Source: Phil1 sp963643205
GTDB taxonomy: Bacteria > Bacillota > Clostridia > Christensenellales > CAG-138
DNA: 64,000 nt
Direction: 5' to 3'
Assembly (NCBI GenBank): GCA_963643205.1
Contig: CAVIJJ010000003.1
Span: forward strand, 43,140-107,139
Shown here: positions 50,580-58,194 of the stretch, in pieces
How the letters are laid out: each line of letters starts with the position of its first letter
How positions within the stretch are numbered: position 1 is the first letter of the stretch
Notes under the pieces: generated by a model
Database searches by the model: none
Told to the model about the DNA's origin: nothing
Seen by the model: the letters and a program-made list of their open reading frames with translations, nothing else
Translations under genes and position numbers: made by a program

Positions 50580-51259
50580 TATGCGTTCCTCCCACTTCTG
50601 CCCCTGCGCTCACGCTTTTCAAGCATGTTTACCGCAAGCAGCACCACAAAGGATATGGCCATGTTCACAAGCACCCATTTAAGCGCCATAGCGTCGTCAT
50701 TCGTGCGCCAAAGCTGATATACCGTTGTTGATATTGTGGCGGTTCTGCCGGGGGTATAGCCGGCAATCATGCTTGTGGCGCCGTATTCGCCCAGCGCGCG
50801 CGCGAACGCGAGCACCGTGCCCGCGAGTATGCCCTGCTTGCAGTAAGGCAGGCGCACCCGCCAGAAAATATATGTATTTGAAAGGCCTATCGACTGAGCG
50901 GAATAGGCAAGCGTTTCGTCAAAGGATTCAAACGCGCCGCGCGCCGTGCGGTACATAAGCGGAAATATTACAACAACCGTGGCGAATATGGCGGACCACC
51001 AGGTCATTGTAAGCTTCAGGCCGAATGTTTCAAGCACCCACGCGCCGAAAAAGCGCTTGGGCCCGAGCACCCTCAGCAGAAGATAGCCCACAACCGTGGG
51101 CGGCAAAACGAGAGGAAGCGTAAGTATAACGTCCAGCACTCCCTTTACGGCTCTTGGGGCCTTAGCAATATAATACGCGGCGAAAATGCCCAGAAAAAAT
51201 ATAATTACGGTGCTTATCCCCGCTATTCGCAGGGAATTCCACAGCGGAAAAAGATCCAT
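50579..51259 (-). CDS. modB: Molybdate ABC transporter permease
   Basis: A 226-residue membrane permease with five to six hydrophobic segments. Family features are LPLVLPPTVVGYLLL, a GPKRFFGAWVLETFGL loop and the ATPase-coupling EAA loop (YSAQSIGLSNTYIFWRVRLPYCKQGIL region), followed by ARALGEYGATSMIAGY, which is diagnostic of ModB/CysT permeases. Length is typical for ModB. It lies between modA and modC on the minus strand. Confidence 0.93.
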   Translation of the reverse strand: MDLFPLWNSLRIAGISTVIIFFLGIFAAYYIAKAPRAVKGVLDVILTLPLVLPPTVVGYLLLRVLGPKRFFGAWVLETFGLKLTMTWWSAIFATVVVIFPLMYRTARGAFESFDETLAYSAQSIGLSNTYIFWRVRLPYCKQGILAGTVLAFARALGEYGATSMIAGYTPGRTATISTTVYQLWRTNDDAMALKWVLVNMAISFVVLLAVNMLEKRERRGRSGRNA

Positions 51260-51282
51260 AAAAACCTCGTTTTATAATAAAT

Positions 51283-51314
51283 GTCCGGAAAGCGAACATC
51301 CTCGCTTCCCGGAC
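51283..51314 (-). other. Stem-loop between modA and modB
   Basis: A 12-bp stem GTCCGGGAAGCG/CGCTTTCCGGAC (one mismatch) with an eight-base loop. It probably stabilises modA mRNA or partly terminates, raising binding protein over permease. Confidence 0.6.
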
Positions 51315-51329
51315 CTGGTCAGTTATCCT

Positions 51330-52253
51330 TTATTCACCGATGGGGGAGAAGCCGACAGCCTCAAATACAGCGCTTGCCTCTTCGCCGGTAAGGTATTCAA
51401 GGAACGCCTGAGCGGCTTCCTGATTCTTGGTTATGTTCAGCACGGCGGCGGGATAGATTACCTGGCCGCACATCTCGGCGGTAGCGGTATCAATAACCGT
51501 AAGGCCCGCGGAGAAAGCATCGGTAGCGTAGATTATGCCGCAGTCAACGGTAGCTTCGGAAACCTGGGTGGTAACTTCCTTTACGTTGGAGCCGTAGGTA
51601 AGCACGCCCTTGGTGTTCAGCTCATCCTCGCTCAGGCCGTAGTAGGTAAATATCTTCTGGGTATACTGGCCAACGGGAACGTCGGAATTGCCTATGGCAA
51701 GCGTTACGCTGCCTTCGCTCAGCTTGGCGGCAAGGTCATCGTAGGAGGTAATGCCCTTGGGGTTTCCTTCGGGAACAGCCAGAGCAACCTTGTTCTCAAG
51801 CAGATTTATGCGGGTTTCGGAAAGCACGAAGTCAAGGCCATCGGTATTGCCGCCCTCGGCATCCTTAGCGGCGTCCAGAGCGTTCATCTGCTTGGGCGCG
51901 GCGGAAATGAACACGTCGCAATCGGCGCCTTCCTGAATCTGGGTCTTAAGAGTGCCGGAAGAGTCAAAGTTGAAAACCAGCGTTACGTTGGGGGCAACTT
52001 CCTTATACTTCTCGGCAATCGTGTTCAGGGTTTCCGTCATGGAGGCAGCGGCAAACACTATAAGCTCAACGGGCTCCTCTTCGGTAGTGGTCGCGGCGGC
52101 ATCGTCGGTAGCGGTCGCTTCCGGCGTAGTCTCGGCGGCAGTGGTATCCGTCTGCTCGGTTTCGTCGGCAGTGGTCGCGGTCTCCTGCGCGCAGCCAAAG
52201 GCAGAGCAGAGCAGCAGGCACATCATCAGCAGCAGAGCAACAATCTTTTTCAT
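51330..52253 (-). CDS. modA: Molybdate-binding lipoprotein
   Basis: A 307-residue solute receptor of the ModA/WtpA type. The signal peptide ends in a lipobox (AFGC, Cys21), followed by a long Thr/Ala/Glu-rich linker (about 25-60). The binding fold then begins VELIVFAAASMTETLN, the usual ModA start with the oxyanion-binding serine, and continues DSSGTLKTQIQEGADCDVFISA. Tungstate binding cannot be excluded. First gene of the operon, with AGGAGG about eight bases before ATG, behind the riboswitch. Confidence 0.94.
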   Translation of the reverse strand: MKKIVALLLMMCLLLCSAFGCAQETATTADETEQTDTTAAETTPEATATDDAAATTTEEEPVELIVFAAASMTETLNTIAEKYKEVAPNVTLVFNFDSSGTLKTQIQEGADCDVFISAAPKQMNALDAAKDAEGGNTDGLDFVLSETRINLLENKVALAVPEGNPKGITSYDDLAAKLSEGSVTLAIGNSDVPVGQYTQKIFTYYGLSEDELNTKGVLTYGSNVKEVTTQVSEATVDCGIIYATDAFSAGLTVIDTATAEMCGQVIYPAAVLNITKNQEAAQAFLEYLTGEEASAVFEAVGFSPIGE

Positions 52254-52296
52254 TTTGGATTCCTCCTATGTAAATAAAGTATCTGTCTTCTTTCTA

Positions 52297-52450
52297 AAAC
52301 GGCTTGCGCGTTAACCGCGTGCCGCCACCTTTCAAACTCCGGAGGCCTCCTCGTTTCCGCTCGGGACCCTGAGCAAGCGCAAAAAGCGCTCCCCGCAGCC
52401 CAAATTCCGTAGGCGACTGCTGCGCCGTCCTTAGGAACAGGGGCTCGAAG
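52297..52450 (-). promoter_or_regulatory. Probable Moco/Tuco riboswitch with terminator platform
   Basis: The 304-bp gap between modA and the amidohydrolase gene holds a structured leader. Its 3' core on the minus strand reads GAGGAGGCCTCC-GG-AG-TTTGAAAGGTGGC (52324-52354). This resembles the conserved GCCUCC...GGAAAGGUG part of the Moco RNA motif. Upstream GC-rich helices (about 52365-52445) fit the remaining stems. A hairpin CGGC...GCCG (52300-52324) followed by TTTT may be the expression platform. Binding molybdenum or tungsten cofactor would turn down modABC. Identification is by eye; a covariance search is needed. Confidence 0.62.
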
Positions 52451-52458
52451 ACTAATAA

Positions 52459-52488
52459 ATTATATCAAAGCCTACTCTATGGTTGCAA
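52459..52488 (-). promoter_or_regulatory. Promoter of the modABC operon
   Basis: Minus strand TTGCAA (52483-52488), 18 bp, TATAAT (52459-52464), just upstream of the riboswitch. Confidence 0.75.
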
Positions 52489-52518
52489 GCGTTATTCTCA
52501 CAAAAGAATAACCATTAT

Positions 52519-52548
52519 AAAAAATAAATCCCCCGGTGGGAGCGGGGG
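52519..52548 (-). terminator. Terminator of the peptide-transport operon
   Basis: A 6-bp stem CCCCCG/CGGGGG (52543-52548 with 52530-52535) followed on the minus strand by ATTTATTTTTT. Confidence 0.85.
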
Positions 52549-52557
52549 AAGAAGATG

Positions 52558-53694
52558 TTATTCGGTTCTTTCGCCGTTTATGAACACGGCCTTTGTTTTG
52601 CTCAGGTAATCAAACGGATGCCCGGTAAAAACGGCTATGTCCGCATCCTTGCCAACCTTTATGGAGCCTATTCTGTCGTCCACGCCAAGCGCCTTGGCGG
52701 GAACTATGGTTATGGCCCTAAGCGCCGCGTATTCATCCATGCCCTCGCGCACGCACATAGCCGCAAAGCTCGGCAGCAGCCAAAGCGGAGTAACGTCATG
52801 ATCCGTTGTTATAGCAACATCCATGCCGAGTGAGGAGAGCACACCCGCTGTCGCGAACGAGCCGCCAACGGTTTCCGGCTTGCCGGCGGGTCCCATGCTG
52901 GGTCCTACCACGAACACGGCATCCTCGTCCTTTAAGCAGTCCGCTATTTTCTCCGATCCGGTCGCGTGCAGTATGCAGAACCTAAGGTTGAATTCATGCG
53001 CTATACGCACAGCGGTAAGTATATCGTCCGCCCTGTGTGCGTGGAAATGCGCGGGTATTTCCCGCTTAAGCAGGGGTATCAGCGCCTCCATGTCCGGCTC
53101 AAACACATCCTCGCCGGCATCCTTCTTGGCCATGTATCTTTGGGCGCGGGTAAGTGTGTTTCTCATTATCGCGGCGGTTGCCATGCGGGTCATGGGGCTT
53201 CTGCCCTTGTTTTCGCCGTAGCTGCGCTTCGGGTTTTCGCCGAGCGCGAATTTTATGGCGCAGGGAGCCTTTACGGTCATGTCCTCAACCCTTTTGCCGA
53301 AAAGCTTTATGGCGGCAATCTGCCCGCCTATAACGTTTGTGCTGCCCGGTGCCACGGCCGCCGCGGTAACGCCCGCCCTGCGCGCCTTGGGTATCGCGGT
53401 ATCAAAGGGATTTACGCCGTCAATCGCCCTCATTTCGGGTGTAACGGGGTCTGTGGTTTCGTTGCAGTCCTCGCCTTCCCATCTCAATCCTTCTTCGGAA
53501 ATGCCTATATGCGTATGCGCGTCCACAATGCCGGGCATTATGTATCCGCCCTCTGCGTCAAGCACCTCGCCCGTATACTCGGCGGCGGAGTCCATTGAGC
53601 CGAAGGCCGCTATTTTGCCGTTTTGTATATCCACATATCCTTTTTCAAACCGCTCCCCTTCCATGGTGAGCAGCACGCCGTTCTGTATCCTCAT
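52558..53694 (-). CDS. Metal-dependent amidohydrolase
   Basis: A 378-residue amidohydrolase of the imidazolonepropionase/prolidase-like group. Motifs: MPGIVDAHTHIGI (metal HxH), an NVIGGQIAAIKLFG stretch, AHFHAHRADDI, CILHATGSEKI and the late aspartate in AITTDHDVTPLW. The substrate is unknown. It is the last gene of the unit that starts with oppA, 16 bases after the small membrane protein, so hydrolysis of an imported dipeptide or amino-acid derivative is a fair inference. It ends at a good terminator. Confidence 0.87.
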   Translation of the reverse strand: MRIQNGVLLTMEGERFEKGYVDIQNGKIAAFGSMDSAAEYTGEVLDAEGGYIMPGIVDAHTHIGISEEGLRWEGEDCNETTDPVTPEMRAIDGVNPFDTAIPKARRAGVTAAAVAPGSTNVIGGQIAAIKLFGKRVEDMTVKAPCAIKFALGENPKRSYGENKGRSPMTRMATAAIMRNTLTRAQRYMAKKDAGEDVFEPDMEALIPLLKREIPAHFHAHRADDILTAVRIAHEFNLRFCILHATGSEKIADCLKDEDAVFVVGPSMGPAGKPETVGGSFATAGVLSSLGMDVAITTDHDVTPLWLLPSFAAMCVREGMDEYAALRAITIVPAKALGVDDRIGSIKVGKDADIAVFTGHPFDYLSKTKAVFINGERTE

Positions 53695-53710
53695 ATTTCC
53701 TCCGTAATGC

Positions 53711-54160
53711 CTATGTTTTTATAACAAACGATATTATAAGCAGCATCGCGCCGCACGCTATGCGCGCGTACATTCTGGCGGCGGTTACGCGTTCCTCGCT
53801 GAACTCCTCCTCGTTGCAGGCGGTAGCGTTCACAAGGTCGTCGTCAAAATCCGCGTTTGTCATCATAAATGCCGGTTTATGCAGGTTTTTGTGCTTATCA
53901 CGCCGCAGTATATACGGCGTTTTCTTCTTCTTTTTCGCCCGCTCGCCAAAGCCCACAAGCTTGAATCCCGTGCGTTTAAGATGGGTAAACCACCCCCAGC
54001 ACAGGAAAACCGCGCCAAAGGCGCACAAAGCGAACACGAAATGCAGCCTATCGCCGTATAAGCCGCCTATGATCGCGCAAAGCACAAGCGCCGCTCCCAA
54101 ATAACGGAACGCACGGGAATATATCAATCGTATATAGCGTTTGCGCTGCGCGTCGTCCAT
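53711..54160 (-). CDS. Small membrane protein of unknown function
   Basis: A 149-residue protein with two hydrophobic hairpin segments near residues 18-34 and 38-56, a strongly basic stretch (KKKKKTPYILRRDKHK, about 76-91), an acidic central region and a final membrane segment near 130-147. I do not recognise the family. Its ATG follows the stop of the fused peptide ATPase directly (TAA-ATG), so it is translationally coupled to the transporter. A link to peptide uptake is possible only from position. Confidence 0.65.
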   Translation of the reverse strand: MDDAQRKRYIRLIYSRAFRYLGAALVLCAIIGGLYGDRLHFVFALCAFGAVFLCWGWFTHLKRTGFKLVGFGERAKKKKKTPYILRRDKHKNLHKPAFMMTNADFDDDLVNATACNEEEFSEERVTAARMYARIACGAMLLIISFVIKT

Positions 54161-56176
54161 TTATTTTTGCAGTTCCTTTCTGTATACGGCAAGCTCGGCC
54201 TCATTCGCCAGCACGAAATGGCCCGGCCTTATCTCCGTCCACGCGGGCTTATCCTCGGTGTAGTTATGCATGGCGCTGTCGTACGTAAGCAGATCCTTGT
54301 TCTTTTCAATGTCCGGATCCGGGTACGGCACGGCGCTCAGCAGCGCCTTTGTGTAGGGATGAATGGGGTTGGCGAAAAGCTCCTCGCAACCCGCAAGCTC
54401 CACTATGCGGCCCTTGTTTATAACGGCTATTCTGTCCGATATAAAGCGAACCACGCTCAAATCGTGCGCTATGAAAAGATAAGTCAGTTCACGCTCGCGC
54501 TTAAGCTTATTAAGCAGGTTTATTACCTGCGCCCTTATGGAAACGTCAAGCGCGCTTATAGGCTCGTCGGCAACAACGAATTCCGGGTTCATAACAAGGC
54601 TGCGCGCTATGCCTATGCGCTGGCGCTGGCCGCCGGAAAACTCGTGCGGGAAGCGGCTGGAAAAGTCCTTTGAAAGGCCAACCTCCTGCATAATCTCCTC
54701 AACCTTGCGGACTCTGTCCTCCTCGTTGTCGAAAAGATGATAGTTGTAAAGACCCTCGGATATTATGTAATCCACCTTGGCGCGCTCATTAAGGCTGGCC
54801 ATGGGGTCCTGGAATATCATCTGCATCTGCATGTGCAGCTTTTTGCTCTCCGAAGCCGGCAGCTTACCCGTTATCTGCTCATCCTTATAGGTTATGGAGC
54901 CTGAAACGTTTGAATTATATATGCGCATTATGGCGCGGCCGATTGTGGTTTTGCCGGAGCCGGACTCACCCACAAGCGAAAGCGTCTCGCCCTTGTATAT
55001 ATCAAAGCTCACGTTGTCCACGGCCTTGAATTCCTTGCCGCCAAGCTTAAACTTTACGGAAAGGTCCTTTACCTGCAAAAGCTTCTCCGCGTTATCGTAG
55101 TCAAACGCTTTCTCCGGCTCCGCGGCCTTTGTTTTGCGCTGATGCTCCGCCGCGGCAAGCTCCGCGCGGTAATTCTCGGCATAAGGATGCAGCAGCCAGG
55201 TTTTTGCCCAGTGGGTTGGGGTTATGTCAAAACGCGGCGGCTCCTGCTCAAAGTCTATCTCCATCGCCTCGGGATTGCGGGGAGCGAACGCATCGCCCTC
55301 TATTTTCTTGAAAAGGTTCGGCGGCGTACCCTTTATGGAATAAAGGTCATTGCCCTTCACGCCAAGCTGAGGCAGAGACATAAGCAGCGCCTTTGTGTAA
55401 GGATGCGCGGGCTGCTTGAATATCTCGTGCACGGTGCCGTATTCTACTATCTGGCCCGCGTACATAACGCCAACCCAGTCCGCAACGCTTGCCACAACGC
55501 CAAGGTCGTGCGTAATGTACACAACCGTCATGTTAAGCTCCTGCTGAAGCTCTTTTATAAGGCGGATTATCTGCGCCTGAACGGTAACGTCAAGCGCGGT
55601 TGTGGGTTCGTCGCATATAAGTATCTCCGGGCGGCAGGCTATGGCGGTCGCTATAACAACCCTTTGCCTCATTCCGCCGGAAAACTCGTTGGGGTATTGC
55701 TTATAGCGGTATTCCGCGTCCGCTATGCCAACCCTTTTAAGCAGCTCTATCGCCTCGCGCTTTGCCTGCTCGTGCTCCGTTCCGAAGTGCCAGGTTATAA
55801 CCTCCGTAATCTGCTCGCCTATCGTGCGCACGGGGTTAAGGCTGGTCATGGGGTCCTGGAACACCATGGCTATCTTTTTGCCGCGAACCCTAAGCCATTC
55901 CTGCTCGGTGGTGTATTTTGCCATATCCTCGCCGTTATAGGTTATGCTGCCGCCGCTTATAAAGCCGTTTTTGTCCAGCATGCCTATAAAGGACTTTGTG
56001 AATACGCTCTTGCCGCAGCCGGATTCGCCGACTATCGCCAGCGTTTCGCCTTTGTAAAGATCAAGCGACGCGCCGCGCACGGCGGTAAGCGTTTTGCCTC
56101 TTAAATTAAATTTAACCTCCACGTCCTTCGCGCTGAGAATAAGCGGCGTGGTATGGCCTGATGTAATCGCTTCCAT
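54161..56176 (-). CDS. Fused OppD-OppF peptide ABC transporter ATPase
   Basis: A 671-residue protein carrying both ATPase halves that are usually separate OppD and OppF. The first half has Walker A GESGCGKS (50-57), FSGGMRQRVVIATAIA and ILICDEPTTALDVT. The second half has GESGSGKT (403-410), FSGGQRQRIGIARSL and FVVADEPISALDVS. About 130 residues, including the end of the OppD-type C-terminal domain, join them. ATG 56176 was chosen over longer frames because AAGGAGG lies ten bases upstream. Such fusions are known (GsiA type). It is transcribed after oppC by 20 bases. Confidence 0.94.
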   Translation of the reverse strand: MEAITSGHTTPLILSAKDVEVKFNLRGKTLTAVRGASLDLYKGETLAIVGESGCGKSVFTKSFIGMLDKNGFISGGSITYNGEDMAKYTTEQEWLRVRGKKIAMVFQDPMTSLNPVRTIGEQITEVITWHFGTEHEQAKREAIELLKRVGIADAEYRYKQYPNEFSGGMRQRVVIATAIACRPEILICDEPTTALDVTVQAQIIRLIKELQQELNMTVVYITHDLGVVASVADWVGVMYAGQIVEYGTVHEIFKQPAHPYTKALLMSLPQLGVKGNDLYSIKGTPPNLFKKIEGDAFAPRNPEAMEIDFEQEPPRFDITPTHWAKTWLLHPYAENYRAELAAAEHQRKTKAAEPEKAFDYDNAEKLLQVKDLSVKFKLGGKEFKAVDNVSFDIYKGETLSLVGESGSGKTTIGRAIMRIYNSNVSGSITYKDEQITGKLPASESKKLHMQMQMIFQDPMASLNERAKVDYIISEGLYNYHLFDNEEDRVRKVEEIMQEVGLSKDFSSRFPHEFSGGQRQRIGIARSLVMNPEFVVADEPISALDVSIRAQVINLLNKLKRERELTYLFIAHDLSVVRFISDRIAVINKGRIVELAGCEELFANPIHPYTKALLSAVPYPDPDIEKNKDLLTYDSAMHNYTEDKPAWTEIRPGHFVLANEAELAVYRKELQK

Positions 56177-56196
56177 ATCAGCTTTTCCTCCTTGCG

Positions 56197-57150
56197 TTAA
56201 ACATGGTTGCGCGGATCGGACGCGTCCGCGAATTTGTTGCCCATAACATAGAAGGCAACGGTTATGATGCAAAGCAGTGCCGTGGGCAGCAGCATCTGAT
56301 AAGGATGCAGCGTAAATGAAGCGCGGCCCTGGTTAACAATGTTTCCGAGCGTTATGGCGTCAACCGGCATACCTACGCCCACAAAGCCCATAAATACCTC
56401 TGAACCTATCGAATAGGGTATGCAGAGCGCGGCCTCCATTATAATAAGGCTCACTATGTGCGGTATTATGTTCTTTGTTGCGATTCTGCGCATGGGGGTG
56501 CCGAGGCACTGGGAGGCTATGTTGTATTCGCTGTCCCTAATTGAAAGGATCCTGTTTCTGAAGAACCTCGCCTCAACTATCCAGCCGCGGGACGCCATGG
56601 ATACAAACAGCGTTACATAGCTTGTGTTCATTATGTAAGCAAGCAGCACCATGTATACGGTAGACGGTATGTTCGTCATTATGTTGTAAAGCTCTATCAT
56701 AAAGGGGTCTATTTTCTTGTTATATCCCCAAAGAGCGCCGGCTATCATGCCGAAGCCCACGTCCGAGCAGGCTATGCAGAAGCCCAGCAGGAATGAATTG
56801 CGGCAGCCGTACCACGCGCGGGCCCAAATATCGCGGCCCAGCGTATCGGTTCCGAACCAATGCTCCGCGCTTGGCCTAAGGTTCCACTCAAGCGGCAGCA
56901 TGCTCACCTTAGTGGGATCCACGCTCGAGAAAATGGGGTAAAGAAAGCTCATCACTATCATGCCCATAACAAGCGCCACAAGCGCCACTACGGCCTTGTT
57001 CTTAAAGAAGGTGCGAATTGTGCTCTTCCAGTAGGAATAGTTTGAAAATCCTATGTCCTCGCTGTTCATATTGTTATATATGGCGGCGCGGAACTTAAGC
57101 GGATTAAGCACGGCAACGGGTCGTTTAGTTTCGTTTGTATTGGTTTCCAT
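56197..57150 (-). CDS. Peptide ABC transporter permease, OppC type
   Basis: A 317-residue permease with a cytoplasmic N-terminus, a first membrane segment near 55-75 and five more. The periplasm-side motif WFGTDTLGRDIWARAWYG is diagnostic of OppC/DppC, and the coupling loop SQCLGTPMRRIATKNIIPHI precedes the C-terminal membrane segments. It ends DASDPRNHV. The gene lies two bases after oppB. Substrate is most likely oligopeptides; nickel or other DppC-like substrates are less likely, as the receptor is large. Confidence 0.92.
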   Translation of the reverse strand: METNTNETKRPVAVLNPLKFRAAIYNNMNSEDIGFSNYSYWKSTIRTFFKNKAVVALVALVMGMIVMSFLYPIFSSVDPTKVSMLPLEWNLRPSAEHWFGTDTLGRDIWARAWYGCRNSFLLGFCIACSDVGFGMIAGALWGYNKKIDPFMIELYNIMTNIPSTVYMVLLAYIMNTSYVTLFVSMASRGWIVEARFFRNRILSIRDSEYNIASQCLGTPMRRIATKNIIPHIVSLIIMEAALCIPYSIGSEVFMGFVGVGMPVDAITLGNIVNQGRASFTLHPYQMLLPTALLCIITVAFYVMGNKFADASDPRNHV

Positions 57151-57152
57151 TT

Positions 57153-58091
57153 TTATTCACCCTCCGTAAGCTTTATGCGCGGGTCAACAAACGCTACCAG
57201 CAAGTCTCCAAGGAATACGCCTATTACCGAAAGCACGGCGTACATAAGCACTATAACCTGCACCAGGTTGTTATCCTGGCTCTTTATGGCCGTTGTAAGC
57301 AGGCCGCCCGTGCCGGGTATGGCATACAGGCTTTCTATAACAAGGGAGCCGGATATTATGAACAGCAAATCGCTCGGCAGGTATATTACAAGGGGAATCA
57401 TCGCGTTTTTGAAAACGTGCTTTTTCCACACAACCTTCTTGGGCAGTCCCTTTACCATAGCGAATTTAACATAATCCTTGTTTTCCTCGTCCACCATGAA
57501 TCGCCTGAGCCAAAGCGCGTAATACGCTATGCTGCCCAGGGACAAGCATATTGTGGGAAGAATCCACGATTCCGGCCTGTCCTTATAAAATACCAGCGGC
57601 AGATTAAACCATTTGGATATCCAAACCTGCATGAAAAACAGGTATATTATGCTGGGTACGGCTCGCACGATAAGTATATACAGCGTGCCTATTCTGTCTC
57701 CCCAATTATTCTTAAACCTAACCATTACAAGGCCGAGCGCTATGCCGAGCACAATGCCTATTATCATGCTGGCGAATCCGAACGCGGCGGTAACGGGAAT
57801 TTTCTCCTTGAGCAGGGTAACTATGGGCACCTTGGGATAAACCGTAAGGCTGCGGCCCAAATCTCCCTGAAAAAGATTCTTTACAAAGCGCCAAAGCTGC
57901 ACAAGCGGATGATCGAGCAGGCCCTGGTTTCTAAGATAAGTCATTCGCGTGGCCTCATCCGTTTCTTTCAGTATTTCCTGCGGGAAATAACCGCTCAGCG
58001 GCATAAGGCGAAGCAGCATAAATACCGTTATAAATACTATTACAACGGTAAGAAGGCTTCTCAGAGTACGCGTTAAAATATATTTTGTCAT
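57153..58091 (-). CDS. Peptide ABC transporter permease, OppB type
   Basis: A 312-residue permease starting MTKYILTRTLRSLLTVVIV, the usual OppB/DppB beginning. Six hydrophobic segments, a FVKNLFQGDLGRSLTVYPKV loop and the ending SLVIESLYAIPGTGGLLTTAI match the family. The membrane channel is formed with OppC and energised by the fused ATPase. It is about 100 bases after oppA, with a hairpin between that may limit read-through. Confidence 0.92.
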   Translation of the reverse strand: MTKYILTRTLRSLLTVVIVFITVFMLLRLMPLSGYFPQEILKETDEATRMTYLRNQGLLDHPLVQLWRFVKNLFQGDLGRSLTVYPKVPIVTLLKEKIPVTAAFGFASMIIGIVLGIALGLVMVRFKNNWGDRIGTLYILIVRAVPSIIYLFFMQVWISKWFNLPLVFYKDRPESWILPTICLSLGSIAYYALWLRRFMVDEENKDYVKFAMVKGLPKKVVWKKHVFKNAMIPLVIYLPSDLLFIISGSLVIESLYAIPGTGGLLTTAIKSQDNNLVQVIVLMYAVLSVIGVFLGDLLVAFVDPRIKLTEGE

Positions 58092-58146
58092 GATTGCTTT
58101 TCCCTCCTTGGGACCGGGCAGTGACTATTGGGAAAAATTAAAATAC

Positions 58147-58178
58147 GGGTGCGCCGCCGCATTTGCCGCGGCGCACCC
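58147..58178 (-). terminator. Strong hairpin between oppA and oppB
   Basis: A 14-bp stem (GGGTGCGCCGC... arms at 58147-58160 and 58165-58178) followed on the minus strand by GTATTTTAATTTTTCCC. It looks like a leaky terminator that keeps receptor expression above the permeases. Confidence 0.75.
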
Positions 58179-58194
58179 ATAACCTTAAGCGGGG

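Noticed and set aside
53830..54100. Small plus-strand frames opposite the 149-residue membrane protein
   Set aside because: They lack ribosome sites and are explained by the minus-strand gene, whose start is coupled to the ATPase stop.
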